Source: Pyrus communis (Eukaryota > Streptophyta > Magnoliopsida > Rosales > Rosaceae). Taken from it: a stretch of 64,000 bases of DNA. The DNA lies in contig NC_084816.1 in assembly GCF_963583255.1 (NCBI RefSeq), positions 8,010,600-8,074,599 of the forward strand. Reading direction: 5' to 3'. The translations under genes were made by a program, and so were the position numbers. Each line of letters opens with the position of its first letter. The first letter of the stretch is position 1. This document shows, one piece after another, positions 24,048 to 35,461 of the stretch. The notes under the pieces are model-generated. The model searched no databases, had not been told where the DNA came from, and saw nothing but the letters and a program-made list of their open reading frames with translations.

Positions 24048-24929
24048 GATGCTATCAACACTGGTAAAATCTATAAAATCCAAAAGAAAACGGAAGAAGA
24101 AAAAGGAAAAACACGACCCGACTTTCTCACCTTAGTATTTAGTAACGACGGTATCGTGTCTTAACACAACGCGCTTTATTTACTTTTAACCTGTCTTGAT
24201 CGTTGTCATGCTTTTCCTAATGACGCCACTGTGGATGCTTTTCCTAATGACGCCATTGACGATGCGAGATAGTCGTTACTTAACGTTATTTTTTCCTTGT
24301 ATTTTAGTGCGATAGAGGGTGAGCACTATCGCACTAAAATACTCCTAATATTAAGTCCTTTTCCAACCTCTAAACAACTCTTATTTTTTCTTCAATTTGT
24401 GTAAATACTATTTTCTTTAGATAGTATTAAAGATTCAATTTGAAGGGTAAGCTCTCTAATACAGATTTTTCAGAACTATCAAATTCGACGTCCACCCCTA
24501 TTAGAATACACGAAATGAGGTTTTTTTTTAGTCAAAATGGTCCTGGAGATTTGCACAATTCATCATTTTAGTTCTTGAGATTTGAAATCGATAGAAGAAG
24601 TCTTTGGGTTTGTTCACCGTTAAATCATTTTAGTTCTGTGAAATTCTTCGTTAAATAAGGACCAAAATGACAAAAAACACTTTCAGTTAATGAAAAACAA
24701 AGTATAAAAATCATCATTCATCCATTGTATAACATGTGACAATAGATGATGATTTTCACACTCATTTTCTCCTTACACACTCCTTATAGAAAGTCATTTT
24801 GATACATCGAAATCATTATACTCTCAAGTTGAGTTATTTTAAGCAACAACTCGTTTATTTGGACTCTAAAAATTACCAAGCACAATTGACACAGACTTTG
24901 AAGCTTACAATCAAAACTAAAAGCATAGG
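24048..24929. other. Intergenic region between the LOG2-like and BAHD genes
   Basis: This contains the 3' flanks of two convergent genes. A stretch at about 24525-24690, with TCAAAATGGTCCTGGAGATTT, resembles the ends of the foldback element at 54.5 kb and may be a decayed relative. A short inverted repeat at about 24300-24345 (TTTTAGTGCGATAG and its complement) could form a hairpin in the LOG2-like 3' flank. Confidence 0.4.
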
Positions 24930-26306
24930 TCATGCGAGTATAGCTTGCATGAACTCTGCATCTTCTGCCATAGCTCGTAGAGTCTCTGAACAAAGACAAG
25001 CTTCAAAATCAATACTTCCTTCTTCAGCCCCAGGATACACCGTTAAGCTCCCAACCTTTCTTTCTTGAATTCCGCTTCGCACAGCAACCGGCCTTCCCCA
25101 CCCAAAATCATTACCATACACATTGAACCGGGGCGAGCTTCCTGTGCGCAAATCAAGAGTTTCTGGATCCATTTGTAAATTTGGAAGAAATGTAGGAGCT
25201 TTTACCCAATCCTCCATGTACTTCCTCACTTCTTCAGCTTTCAGCGAACCAATTTTTTCGTTTATTCGGAAGGCTGCCCACCCTAGTCCATGTTGTACTA
25301 GCTCCCCTGCTGTGCACGTCACAAGAACGCCTAGAACCGCATTCCCGAGGTACTCTTTTGGCAACGGTGGCTCCATTCTTTGCCGCAATCCCACTGCAAT
25401 CAGGTAGCGAACTTCTTGATCTGGGTTCAGATTTCTGGCACGCGTTACCGCTCGCCAAAGATGAGCCATGAGTGCTTGAAGGGATGAGATCGTGTTATTG
25501 TCCGTGGTGCCCATCTCAACGTTAGCCTTGGACTTGAGCTCTGCCACCTTCTCTTTAGGAAAATGAAATACTACCCTTTGTGAAGAATTCAAAGACGACG
25601 ATCCATGTCCAATTACAGACTTCTTGGTCATGATTTCTTGAACGTAGGAGAAGGGTAGCTGAATTGGAAGATCAATCAAGCCGTCATGAAATTGACGAGC
25701 GAAAACAGGACGAGGTTGAGAAATTTTACCAGAAGGTTCAACACGAGAAATTTCAGACCACGTATTGAAGAAATGCCAGAAAGAGGTACCATCAACGACC
25801 ATATGATTTATACTGCAACCAATAAAGATTCCGTCAACAAGCTCAGTGACTTGTACCGCAAGCAATGGTTTCGTAACACCCTCGTAGTTCCAAGCCTCCA
25901 TCATAGAAAAGAGGTGGTTGACAATGTCATCTGCAAGATAAACAGATTCAAGGATATCCACCACTTTGACACCATCGGCAGCTGCATGGACAAACTCAGC
26001 TCCATCGCCATTACAGTCGATGAAGAAAGAACCAGTGTTATCGTCACCATTTTTAGTCAGGGCGAGCCGACCAGCGAGCGGGTAGAAAATATTCAAGGTC
26101 CGGGCAAGAGTGGATTTTAGGTGGTCTATCAAGCTGTTGCTCTCTTCCGTCTCTGCTGATTTCTTGAAGAGAAGCCCCTTATGAGTGTAATCAATTTGGA
26201 TCAAGCGCAGATCCCACGGAGCTAACTCGATTCTGTGATTTAATTCATCATTGTCGTCATTCGTTGGTCGGATGGTGCTGGTGGAGATGTGCCGAATCGG
26301 AGTCAT
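24930..26306 (-). CDS. BAHD-family acyltransferase
   Basis: A single exon on the minus strand encodes 458 residues. The catalytic HXXXD motif is HMVVD at residues 168-172, and the structural DFGWG motif is at 400-404. Both are intact and correctly spaced for the BAHD (transferase PF02458) family. These soluble cytosolic enzymes transfer an acyl group from a CoA thioester to an alcohol or amine acceptor. The sequence around the motifs (INHMVVDGTSFWHFFNTW) and the opening (ISTSTIRP) look like the clade of uncharacterised acetyltransferases such as At3g50280 and the EPS1 type. Donor and acceptor cannot be predicted. The ATG at 26306 is the first in frame, and the N-terminus fits the family. A TATA-like TATAAAA on the minus strand at about 26426 would place the transcription start near 26395. 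Confidence 0.94.
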   Translation of the reverse strand: MTPIRHISTSTIRPTNDDNDELNHRIELAPWDLRLIQIDYTHKGLLFKKSAETEESNSLIDHLKSTLARTLNIFYPLAGRLALTKNGDDNTGSFFIDCNGDGAEFVHAAADGVKVVDILESVYLADDIVNHLFSMMEAWNYEGVTKPLLAVQVTELVDGIFIGCSINHMVVDGTSFWHFFNTWSEISRVEPSGKISQPRPVFARQFHDGLIDLPIQLPFSYVQEIMTKKSVIGHGSSSLNSSQRVVFHFPKEKVAELKSKANVEMGTTDNNTISSLQALMAHLWRAVTRARNLNPDQEVRYLIAVGLRQRMEPPLPKEYLGNAVLGVLVTCTAGELVQHGLGWAAFRINEKIGSLKAEEVRKYMEDWVKAPTFLPNLQMDPETLDLRTGSSPRFNVYGNDFGWGRPVAVRSGIQERKVGSLTVYPGAEEGSIDFEACLCSETLRAMAEDAEFMQAILA

Positions 26307-26459
26307 TTCAATTGATTGCAGCTCACAACGTTGAAAGGTGATGGTTATAGAATGTGGTGAAATAGTACGGTGGATTTGTTTACGATGGAAGATAGAACAA
26401 CGAGATAAGCATGGAGGATTTTATAATCCTAACATACAAGAAAGATATGTAATTTGTAA

Positions 26460-26655
26460 ACTAAAGGGGTCGTAGTCATTGTGTATTGAGAGGATTTAAA
26501 ATTTATTTTTTTTTTAATAAGTAACAGATTTTAAAGGATTGTAGAATTTTTACAACTTTCAAAGAATTCTTAGGGATTTTGATTAAAGATTTGAAAGAAT
26601 TTTTATGGACTTTGATTAAAGATTTGAATGGATTTTGAAAACACCATAGAAAACT
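26460..26655. mobile_element. MITE-like fragment of the GGGGTGTAGTCAATT / GGATTTTAAAGG family
   Basis: Repeated GATTTTAAAGGATT and GATTTGAATGGATTTT phrases follow an AAGGGGTCGTAGTCATTG end. They match, in reverse orientation, the phrases at 38585-38721 and 39313-39410. It lies just upstream of the BAHD promoter. Confidence 0.45.
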
Positions 26656-26689
26656 TTCATTTAACCATAAAGACAAATAATTTCAAAAA

Positions 26690-29494
26690 TATCAAGGTTG
26701 CCCTTGAAAACATTCAAACAACAATTGAATGCAAAAGATAATAAAGTATGGGCATGGACTCCAGGAGACAAGGCATGTAGGAAGTCCACATGCATTAGTT
26801 CACATGTCTTTCAAAACAAAAGCAAAAGAAGGCAAATAATTCGGTCCACTTTCAGAAATAGTAACACCAACAATTTTAAAAAACAGTGCAAAGTTACTAT
26901 TTAAAAAAGTTGTAAATAGTTGTTTTCTTTTTGAATACTTGTTTTGTTGTATAGGAAATTGATTTGTATATAAGGGAGTCTTTCCTCCAATGCAGAGACA
27001 CCTCAATACACACTACTCCAATACACCTCAAGCATAGAGCATCTGAAACATTCCTATCATTTGTAAACACTTCTTTGTAAACATTTTACATATCAATAAA
27101 AGTTCAAGTGTACATATTCAAGCAATCTCCAAGTCTTAAGAAAGCTTTCTTTCTTTCTTTCTTGCTTTAGTGTGTTTAATTAGACTTCTAGTCCAAAACA
27201 GGGAAATATTACTGTTATATTATTAATCTACTAAATTGATGATCATACTTTGTTCAAGCACTTTGTTATAGTTGAATGATTGCCATACAAATAACTGGAC
27301 ATTAACCAAGGTACCTCTAAGTTCTTCGTACATCTGAGTTCAGCCTTTAAGGCCTTATACCTACATTGTGAGTGGTTGTCATGATGAAACATGTCGAGTT
27401 CCATGTGCAAGGTTTTATGTCTAGTTGTTATAATGGTCATTCGACTATTTAACCGGGCCTTTGCTTTATGAATTTGGTATCAGAGCCAAGTTTAGCATTT
27501 TAATAGTATAGTTATAATAGTAAAGTACCTTGAGGTATGAAGTCATTAACACAACTGATATCACATATTTGTTTAATTGTATATGAACAATTCAATTAAG
27601 GTTCTAGGGTTCATTCTTTCTTTATTATGATTGTCCGTTAGGCGTCTGGTTGTAACGAAGTACTTTTAATCATCAACTTAACCATGGTGTCTAGTCTAAG
27701 TCAGTAATAAAAAATCCATAAAGTACAAGAAGAACGAAGGAAACCAAAAAGTGACTTAGCATGGCGTCTGCATCAACAACAATTCGTTCATCCAAGAGAG
27801 CTATCTCAAGGCTAATCATATGGTGTCTACTATAACCTTGTCTCATACATCTAAAAATTCATATTAAAGGTAGCTAATCAATAGCATAAACATAAAGAAT
27901 GATTTAAGCACAATAAATGAAACTAGAAACCTTTGAATTGATAAAAGAATAAATTTAACTAATACATAGAGTCATCATGAAGGCTACATCAAATCCATAA
28001 TAAAGAATTTAGTTAATCATAGCCATCAAATTACAGCAAGACATAATCATGACAATCATAAGTACAAAGGCTGAAAAGATGTAAAAAAAAAACCCTTAGA
28101 GGACCCCTTGGCTTCTAGCTTTTCCTTAGGTCAATCCTCTAAACAATCTGATGAAGTGAGTCTTCACCCCTTTCACGTCCAAGGAATATAAAGTTTAGGT
28201 AAACCTTTACCGCAATTGTAAAATTCTAGCCCAAACAGGAGTCCCAATATTATTAGACTTCGGTTTCCTGACTCAAATTGGACTCCAATTATTCATAATC
28301 GCGTAGAATTCCTGAACTGACATTTTCCCACTAAAGCAGGTATAATTTCTTCTAGAAGCATCAGAATCATGATCTGTAAAATTCTACCGAAACTAGACAT
28401 CTAGAGCTTTCTGTAGTGGGACAACACCTAGTTCATCCTAATGAATTTGTAACATCCCAACGAAAATGACAGTTCTGCGTAGCCCCTTCTAGCTCCAGTT
28501 ATAATTTCCAAACAGTAGCCATTAAAATTGCGGATTGAATAAATTAGCATCTTATGATCGTTGGAATACTTCTCGACTTCAGTTCTTCCTAAATTTGATC
28601 CTTTTTTGTCTTAAAATCACCAAAAGACTCCAATGTCTTCTCTAGAGTCCATTATCTACAAAACACGCACTAGACATATCAAACAACCAATTTCACAAAA
28701 AAACATAGCATAAAACTTTGGAAATATGGGCAATATGAATGTATAAATATTGTGTTATCACCATGTCTTTGTGATAATACAGAAAGTTGTATTTGTAAAC
28801 CAGATGTTAGCATAGTTGTAGCCAAGATTAACATGAAAGATTTTAGACCATGACATTTTAGTTATGAGCATTAGAAAAAGCATAATGTAGTAGAAGCTAC
28901 CCCAGCCTTGCTACTAAAGTTTGGCTATCTTGATAAAATATTCATTAACCATATTTCCCGACTAGAATCATTTCCTGAAAAACTTATAAAAGTAGCAGAA
29001 GATTATCTATAACAATGGAAAGAAATTTGCATAAGTTTTAATAGGAATCATCCAGATTGGTATGTACAAATACATAAAGAGAAAGCTAGACATATAACCA
29101 TGATTATTGAATAGTCCTTTAGACTATCTTTTATCTTCCCACACAGGTGGACTCCTTCATACAAAAATATTATGAGATTTTGAGGGATCCAAATATTAGC
29201 CTTAGATGAGTTTGAAGATTTTAGGTATGATATGATATTAGTAGTAGAAAAAGAAATGTATATTTACAATAAGTCAAAAGCGTATCATATTGGAGGCCTT
29301 AAAATTTCAAAGGAGAAACAGAAAATATGTATTACGAGGTAAAAAAAAGATAGGGAAAAAAAGGCAGATCTAGTGGAAGGAGACGAACAATACTGGAACA
29401 ATTAGACAGAAAAGGAGATGCTCAACATCGACAACATAATGGAAGCATGAAGAGCTGGCAGCAAATTAGGAAAAGAAAGTAGCATAAGTTGAAT
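26690..29494 (+). mobile_element. Older degraded retroelement with Met-tRNA primer site (LTR element or endogenous pararetrovirus)
   Basis: TGGTATCAGAGCCA at 27475-27488 is the exact primer-binding site complementary to initiator Met-tRNA, used by Copia elements and by plant pararetroviruses. About 510 bases upstream a TATATAAG box (26968) and a leader containing AATAAAAG (27096) look like a retroelement promoter and R region. Downstream, frame pieces at about 28890-29340 look like a decayed protein-coding region, heavily broken by stops. The middle part (27640-28700) may be a further unrelated insertion. The element is split at 29499 by the Tat element, and its remainder may continue from 37759. 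I cannot separate a Copia origin from a viral one. Confidence 0.45.
27475..27488 (+). promoter_or_regulatory. Primer-binding site complementary to initiator Met-tRNA
   Basis: TGGTATCAGAGCCA is a 14-base match to the 3' end complement of plant initiator tRNA-Met, the typical reverse-transcription start site of Copia elements and caulimovirids. Confidence 0.8.
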
Positions 29495-29499
29495 AGCAT

Positions 29500-29964
29500 T
29501 GTGGATGCAAATTTCTTCCTTCTTGTTCTTGGACGTAGAGAATTTAGAGAATTTTGCAAGAAGCTTGGAATTGGGTTTTTGGAGAACATGGGGTGGTATT
29601 TATAGGGGTGTGGCCAGTCCCTTTAGGAGATATGGAAACCGGCCACATTTAGTGGTTTTTTGGGTGTAATTTACAATTAATTAGCTAATTAATAAATTAA
29701 TTGAGTAATAAATCAATTCATTAGCTAATTAATATGATTTAGGAGAAATAATTTGGGCATCACCTTGTGAGGGAGATTTGATAAGGATGGATGAAATAGA
29801 TTTTGAATAAATACCTATTTTGATCACTTTTGACCTTGATTGAGTGATGATTGTCTGCTACTCGCGCGTAGAAGTTTCGGTGTGCCTCGAGGGTAATTTT
29901 GTCTTTTTAACCCTAGAATCCACGTGTCGCCGCCATATTTTTCTCGATTATTTTTTACTCTTCA
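29500..29964 (-). repeat. 3' LTR of the Tat element (465 bp, internally deleted)
   Basis: Matches the right LTR from its start GTGGATGCAAATTTCTTCC to TCTCGATTA, but lacks about 150 bases (between GGAC and TTAGAGAATTT) that are present at 37195-37320. Confidence 0.88.
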
Positions 29965-30149
29965 AATGCCCCCACACCAGTTGGGCTGCTCGTAGGAAAA
30001 TACAGTAGGTGTAGAGATCTTGCTTTAGGAAACATTTGAGTGTTACCTATTTTGATGTAAATTCCCTCTTTACTTAGAAATTAGACCCTTCTAGGAAAAG
30101 GAAATAAATTTCTCCCAAAGCCTATTTAAGTCCACCTTAAGTGGATTAT

Positions 30150-30914
30150 TAAATCAACTTTGGAGAGCGATTTATTTTTCCTACAAGAGAGAGAAAGCTT
30201 AGAGGATATTTGTTCCCCCTAGCAATCTTTTACATCTTGCCCGTGCAAAGAATAGTCTTTTGTTGCTTGCTTTATCTTTTCGCCACTTCAAGGTAAGAAA
30301 AATTAATTTCTTCTGTTTTCTTAATATTTTTTGGGAGCCTTGGGGCTTGAACTTAACCCGACGAATGTCTGAGGAAGTTTGAGAAAGTGGCTGAAAAGCC
30401 ACGGTTCAAGGGATGTCATGGGGTAGCCTTGGTGTGATGGTGGCTTGGCTCGGGCTGAGGCCTAGTGGCTGGTTGGAGCTTGGGTGCTACGGTCTGGGCT
30501 TCCATTCCTGGGCCGTGAAGAGAGATGAGCCGCATAAGCGCGGGCCTCCTTTTTTTTTTCTTTTTTTCTTTTTTTTTGAAGGCTAGGCTCGAGCCCGTGC
30601 CTGGGAGAGAAGAGCAAGGAGGCTGAAAGGTATTTTGGGCCAAGGGCCCTGGAATGGTTGTTAAATTCTTGCAGCTTGGGCCGCGATTTTGGGCCAGGAA
30701 GGCTTAGTGTGCCGGCTGCTGCCTTTTTTATTTTATTTTTTATTTTATTTTTGGTGGGCTTGGGCCTGTGTCCTAGAAAGAAGAGAAAGATGTTGATAGC
30801 TGCTTGGGCCATGAGTCTTGTGGTGCCAAGCCTTTTTTTTTTTTTTTTTTTTTTTTTTTCTCTAAATCAGCCGCTAACGAATTTTCTTCTAATCATTGTA
30901 GAATTTCTTCAATC
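30150..30914 (+). promoter_or_regulatory. Probable promoter and leader of the antisense ORF in the Tat element
   Basis: The plus strand shows AGAGAGAGAAAGC near 30185 and repeated T tracts (30550-30577, 30833-30859), and no coding frame until the ATG at 30915. The TTTCTTCTAATCATTGTAG acceptor-like sequence just before 30902 suggests an intron in the leader. This is inference. Confidence 0.35.
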
Positions 30915-33199
30915 ATGTCTTATTCGGGCCATAAGAGTGATGATGGCGTGCTGCCATTGTATCGTCAAGGCGGTGCTTTGAGCAAGGTAGGCTACTTTAA
31001 GGCTGCACACTTCAAAATTGGCTCTAATGACTCGTTTAGGGACTTTCTCGAGGCGTATAAGCACGCTATTTTGTCAAGAGTGCGAGTGAAGCATGTCAAA
31101 GATGGTAGCAGCTGTAGCCATATGGTGGGGCTCGGAGAGCCATCAAGTTCCACCCTTACTACTTTATTTTGGGATTTACTTTTCATATGCCTCGTTTCGT
31201 CCAGTAAGTACTTTGCTCTATGAAGTGTGCCCCCGCTCAATGTTCTCCGAATGCGGTCCTTATGATGTTGGGATTCTTCAATCTAAGCTAATTCTTTGAC
31301 TTAGATCTAACCGTCAACAAATTTTGGTACTTCTTCGACATAGGCCACATCAAAAGAGTTGGGCAGCTGCGATCCCATTATAGGCTCTTCGATCATTCGA
31401 GTAAGGGAGATCATGACTGGGCCAATGAGACTTTGGAGATAAGTGGAGAATGGGAGTCTGATTCTTCCCTCGAGCTGCGTGTTCCAACGGTTTTCATATC
31501 CGATAAGTAGGCTGCTTTGTATTTGTGCTAAGCTGCTCTTTAAGTTTTTTATTGTCTCCCGCTGCTTTTGTAAATTTGGGGTTTAGCTCAACTCCTAAGA
31601 CTTTTCTGGACATGAAGAAAGTGTATGTCGCTCTGGGTATCCTTTATGAGTATCGTGAGTGGTGTTGGCTACTTAGTCCTATTCGTAGAAAGAAAAGTGG
31701 GCTGCCTCCAAGAAATGAGATAAAGCAGATCAGGGCAGAAACATTAGCTCGTCCAATCGCCGTTATGGAGCCCACTGTAAGTGAAGGTGGGAAAAAAAAC
31801 CTTCCCCGTCTACTCAAGTGATGTCAGTTGAGAAAAAGCCAAATACTTCTTCCGCTGCTCACGAGGGTTCGCCGGCAGCCCTTAAGCTTGTGATTGACTT
31901 AACTTCTCCCAATAGTGAGAAGGATAAGGTTGCTAGTCCATGTCGATGAAGCCTGCTATTCCAAATGTGGCTAGTTCGATTGGTGATAGGATTGCTCAGC
32001 GTAGAAGTTCCTCTATGCCTCCAATGCCAAAATTTGTGCCAAAACGTCTGTCTGGCACAAAGTCTTGTTCACTTTTGGAGAGGCTTGCTACTATAAAGAA
32101 TGACAGGGTGCCTTTACCTACTACAATGGTGCCAAAACCCATTCCCTCTGTTGCTGAAACCGACTTTTTTGCTAAGAAGAATGAGACTACTCGTGCGGGC
32201 AGCTGTGAGAAATCCATCAAGTCTGTTTCCGAGGAAGCTGCTGAGATTTGTGCACTTTTAAGACCAAATCTGCTCGAGGACATGGATGTGTGCGCCAAAT
32301 TTATTGATGGTGTCAAAGAGGTTATTGGCCCAAATTCCTTCGCGAAGCATACAATCGAGTATATGAGGATTGTTCTACTAGCCGTGATGCAAAAGATAAT
32401 GATTCTCGCAGCTGAGTCTATGCTCATTGATCAAGAAGAAACCAAGGCAGCTAAGGAGGTGGCAAGAACTGTGGTAGCCGAAGCTTACTCCTCGGCCGAG
32501 AAAGTCAAGAAGCTGGAATCTGAGCTTTATGCTTTGAAGGGGTCTAATATATCTGCCCCCACTTCTCTGCAGCTTGAGACCACTCACCAGAAGATCGTGG
32601 ATTTGAAGACTAGGCTTGATGTAATCCAAGTAAAGTATGAAAATACAAAGAAGGAGATCAGGTGTTACATACCTCAGATTCAAGACCTTGAGCGTGCCGT
32701 CTCTGAGCTCCGCTCCGTAGCTTACGCAAAGGATGAAGAACTGATCGATGCTTATAACCAAGTTATCCATTTCAAAAAGGTTGTTAATAGGCTTGAGCCT
32801 CAAGTGTTGGAACTCCAAGGTGCTTTGAACATCAACGACAGTCTAAGAAAAGAAGTAGAGGAACTGCAATGGGTCTATGCTTGTTTGCTCGAGGAGAATG
32901 AACAGTTGAAGGGTAAGAAAGATGGGTATGAAGCTTCGCTTACTTAAAGTCAAGCTGATTTCTACAAGCTGGGCTATGTAGACCATCTTTTTGGGCAGCC
33001 ATCTGACTTTGAGTTTTCTGGTAAAGACTTCGAGACCTTCTCTATTTCTCCGGAAGACTTACTCACCTTTACTTTTGAGTCTTCTATTAGTGAAGTAGTT
33101 GGAGAGGTTGGTGCCCAGGCTAGGGCAGTTAGGTGTGAAGTGCCGAATGGTGTTGTTGATGAGAGTGTTGCGGCTGTTGAAGGTATGGCGATCGAGTAG
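30915..33199 (+). pseudogene. Antisense accessory gene (aORF) of the Tat element: mobile-domain-like N-terminus and coiled-coil C-terminus
   Basis: The first block (ATG at 30915) starts MSYSGHKSDDGVLPLYRQGG. Through a frame change it reaches WWGSESHQVPPLLLYFG, resembling the plant-mobile-domain-like proteins annotated on plant retroelements. A splice-donor-like CCAGTAAGTAC lies at 31201. The last large block runs from ATG 31940 to TAG 33199 (420 codons). It has a premature TAA at 32945-32947, after which the same frame continues. It encodes a Pro/Ser-rich lead, then from about residue 180 a long heptad-rich coiled coil (KVKKLESELYALK, LQLETTHQKIVDLK, LRKEVEELQW). Antisense ORFs between pol and the 3' LTR are documented for Tat/Ogre elements. 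Their function is not known. Stops and frame changes make this copy a pseudogene. Confidence 0.6.
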
Positions 33200-34670
33200 T
33201 CGTGGGATGTCAAAGTTGTTGAAGAGTAGTCTTCTAGGTGGCCTTTACGATTTTCTTTGTTTTCCTTGTTGTTTTTGCTTTGCTTGAACTCATTCGGTCT
33301 TTGCTAGTTGTTTATCAATTTTGCTAGAAAATTTAATAAACTCATTTCCTAAGTTATCTTCGCTTCTTTTGTTCATGCCTTAACCTTTAGACTTTATAGA
33401 CCAGTGGCAGGCATGCTACTTTTTTATAAGCAGACAGGCCCGCATAGTCTATGCATCCGTAGGTGTTGGTATAGAACTTTGCAAAGTTGTTAGTCATAGG
33501 GTTGGCAGCCGGATGCCTTACTTACATAAGTAAACAAGTATGCGTAACCATTAGGCTATTAACTTTGGCTTTCTCCAATTCCATATGTTGTGTAACAAGT
33601 ATCACAACATTTTAGGACTTGGTGTAGGTCGTTCTGTGCTTGGTAATGGTGAAGCTTATCGACTACATAGCATGTTGGCAATGGATAAAGCTTTGTATAT
33701 GCACGCTAACTTGTTTAACCTTTCACAAGAATGTCAGTTGTATAAGTCTAGTATGGTTTTACTACTCGAAGGGCAAGCCGTAGGCAGTCTTCCGGAAACC
33801 GTAGGCTACCTCAGTGCACTCGATAACAGCTTTAGGGTTCCAGGGCAGCTGTCCATAGGGCATACTGCGTTATGTGCCCCCTCCGTCTCTAGGGCCCAGT
33901 TTCTCATGGATTAGGCAAGAGACCCAAAATCCTTTAGTTCGCTAAGCCTTGAAAAAGACCATTGTGGCTACTTTTAGGAATCTCGGTGCAAGCCATCATG
34001 CATCTAGTTATACTAGGGCAGCCTGGCTTATCCACGTCTGGATATTCGGAGGGTAGAGTTTATCATTCCACTTTAGAGAGCAAACCCATGTGGGTGTCGG
34101 GGAATTGGTTTACCCTCTTACATTAGAGAGCATGGTTAGTCCATCGGGAGGTGTAATTCCTATGATGAGTCCCTAAAAAGGGTACGGTCTTTTTTTGAAT
34201 GAGTGATCAGTTGTTGTAGACATGTAGTCGAGCCAAGTTGTAAATTACTTCTGAATTCCTCATTGAAAAACGAGTGAAACGAACGAAAACTTAGCGATAA
34301 AGTAGAGACTACATAACAACTGGATAATCCTCGACTCGCGAGGTAGGGCCCGTTTAGTTGCTCGAGTTCTTCGGGCTTTGATGTAGTGGGAGGTCACACA
34401 TGGTACTTCCTCAAATTGTAGGCATTCCATTGTTTTTCCATCTATTTGGCGTTCATGGTGGCGATAGTGTAATTACCATTGTCGTCTACTCTGCTGATCT
34501 TGTAGCAGTGATGAAGGCTTTTCTTAATACTAGATCTCCAAGTTGGAACTGCTAGATCTTTGCCTTTTTGTTGTAACTGGAAAGGAGTTGCTGCTGGTAG
34601 GCTGTGATGCGGGTGATGGTTTACTTGTTTTTCTCATATGCCAGATCTAAGCTTGTGGTCATCTCCTTGC
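33200..34670. other. Non-coding interior of the Tat element
   Basis: This is the 3' flank of the antisense gene and spacer before the integrase end. Repeated CCGTAGGC, GTAGGCTA and GGGCAGC phrases are present, without a family-like frame. Confidence 0.4.
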
Positions 34671-34678
34671 TTTTATGC

Positions 34679-35290
34679 TCAATGCTTGGCAATAGAGTGC
34701 TGATACTTAGCACTGACATTGGGAGGAATGATTGCTTCTGAACCAAATTCCAAAGAGAAATAAGTCTCACCGGTTGCTCGTTTTTTGGTGGTGCGATATG
34801 CCCATATACATCTGGGGAGTTTGTCTAGCCATTTTCCCTTCTTATCGAAGAGGGATTTCTTGAGGCAGTCGATGATCATCTTGTTGGATGCTTCGGCCTG
34901 TCTATTGCCTTGATGATATTTTGGCGTGGACATGTGCTGCTTGATGCGATACTTTTGGAAGAACTTCGCCAAATTTTTGCTCACTAATTGCGAGCCGTTG
35001 TCAGTAACGATAGACTGAGGAATGCCAAATTGGCAAATGATATTCCTCCATATGAATCATTCTATGTCCGTCTAAGTTGTGGTTGTCATGGGCCCTACTT
35101 CTACCCATTTGGTGAAGTAATCGGTTGCCATAATCATCATGCCTCTGCCCCCAGTAGCCGGCGGCATTGGCCCTACCAAGTTGATTACCCACTGCATGAA
35201 CAGCTAAAGATTCGTCTACGGGTGTAGTTCGCTGGCAAACAGTGCTGGTATCGGCTTTTAGCATTGGTAACGGTCACACTTTTGTACTAA
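34679..35290 (-). pseudogene. Integrase remnant of the Tat element
   Basis: The minus-strand frame reads MATDYFTKWVEVGPM (about 35120), then FGIPQSIVTDNGSQL, then HMSTPKYHQGNRQAEASNK and WAYRTTKKRATGETYFSLEFG. These are the DDE integrase-core landmarks of Ty3/gypsy elements, and the first and second catalytic aspartates and the final glutamate region can be followed. Stops interrupt the frame. Confidence 0.85.
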
Positions 35291-35461
35291 CTCCTTAGCA
35301 TCTTAGTGCATGGTAGGCCAGTAGTAGCCTACATTAAGAGCCTTCTGTGCTAAAGATCAGCTTCCGGGGTGATTTCCATAGACACTTTCGTGGATTAAGC
35401 TTAGAACTTTTAGGTTATCGGGAGGCGCTAGGCAATGGAGATGTGGTACGGTGTAGGATCT

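Noticed and set aside
25686..26120. 144-codon plus-strand frame opposite the BAHD gene
   Set aside because: It is the reverse-strand shadow of an intact 458-codon BAHD gene.
30416..30812. Two minus-strand open frames opposite the Tat leader
   Set aside because: Low-complexity Lys runs come from the complementary T tracts, and there is no family resemblance.
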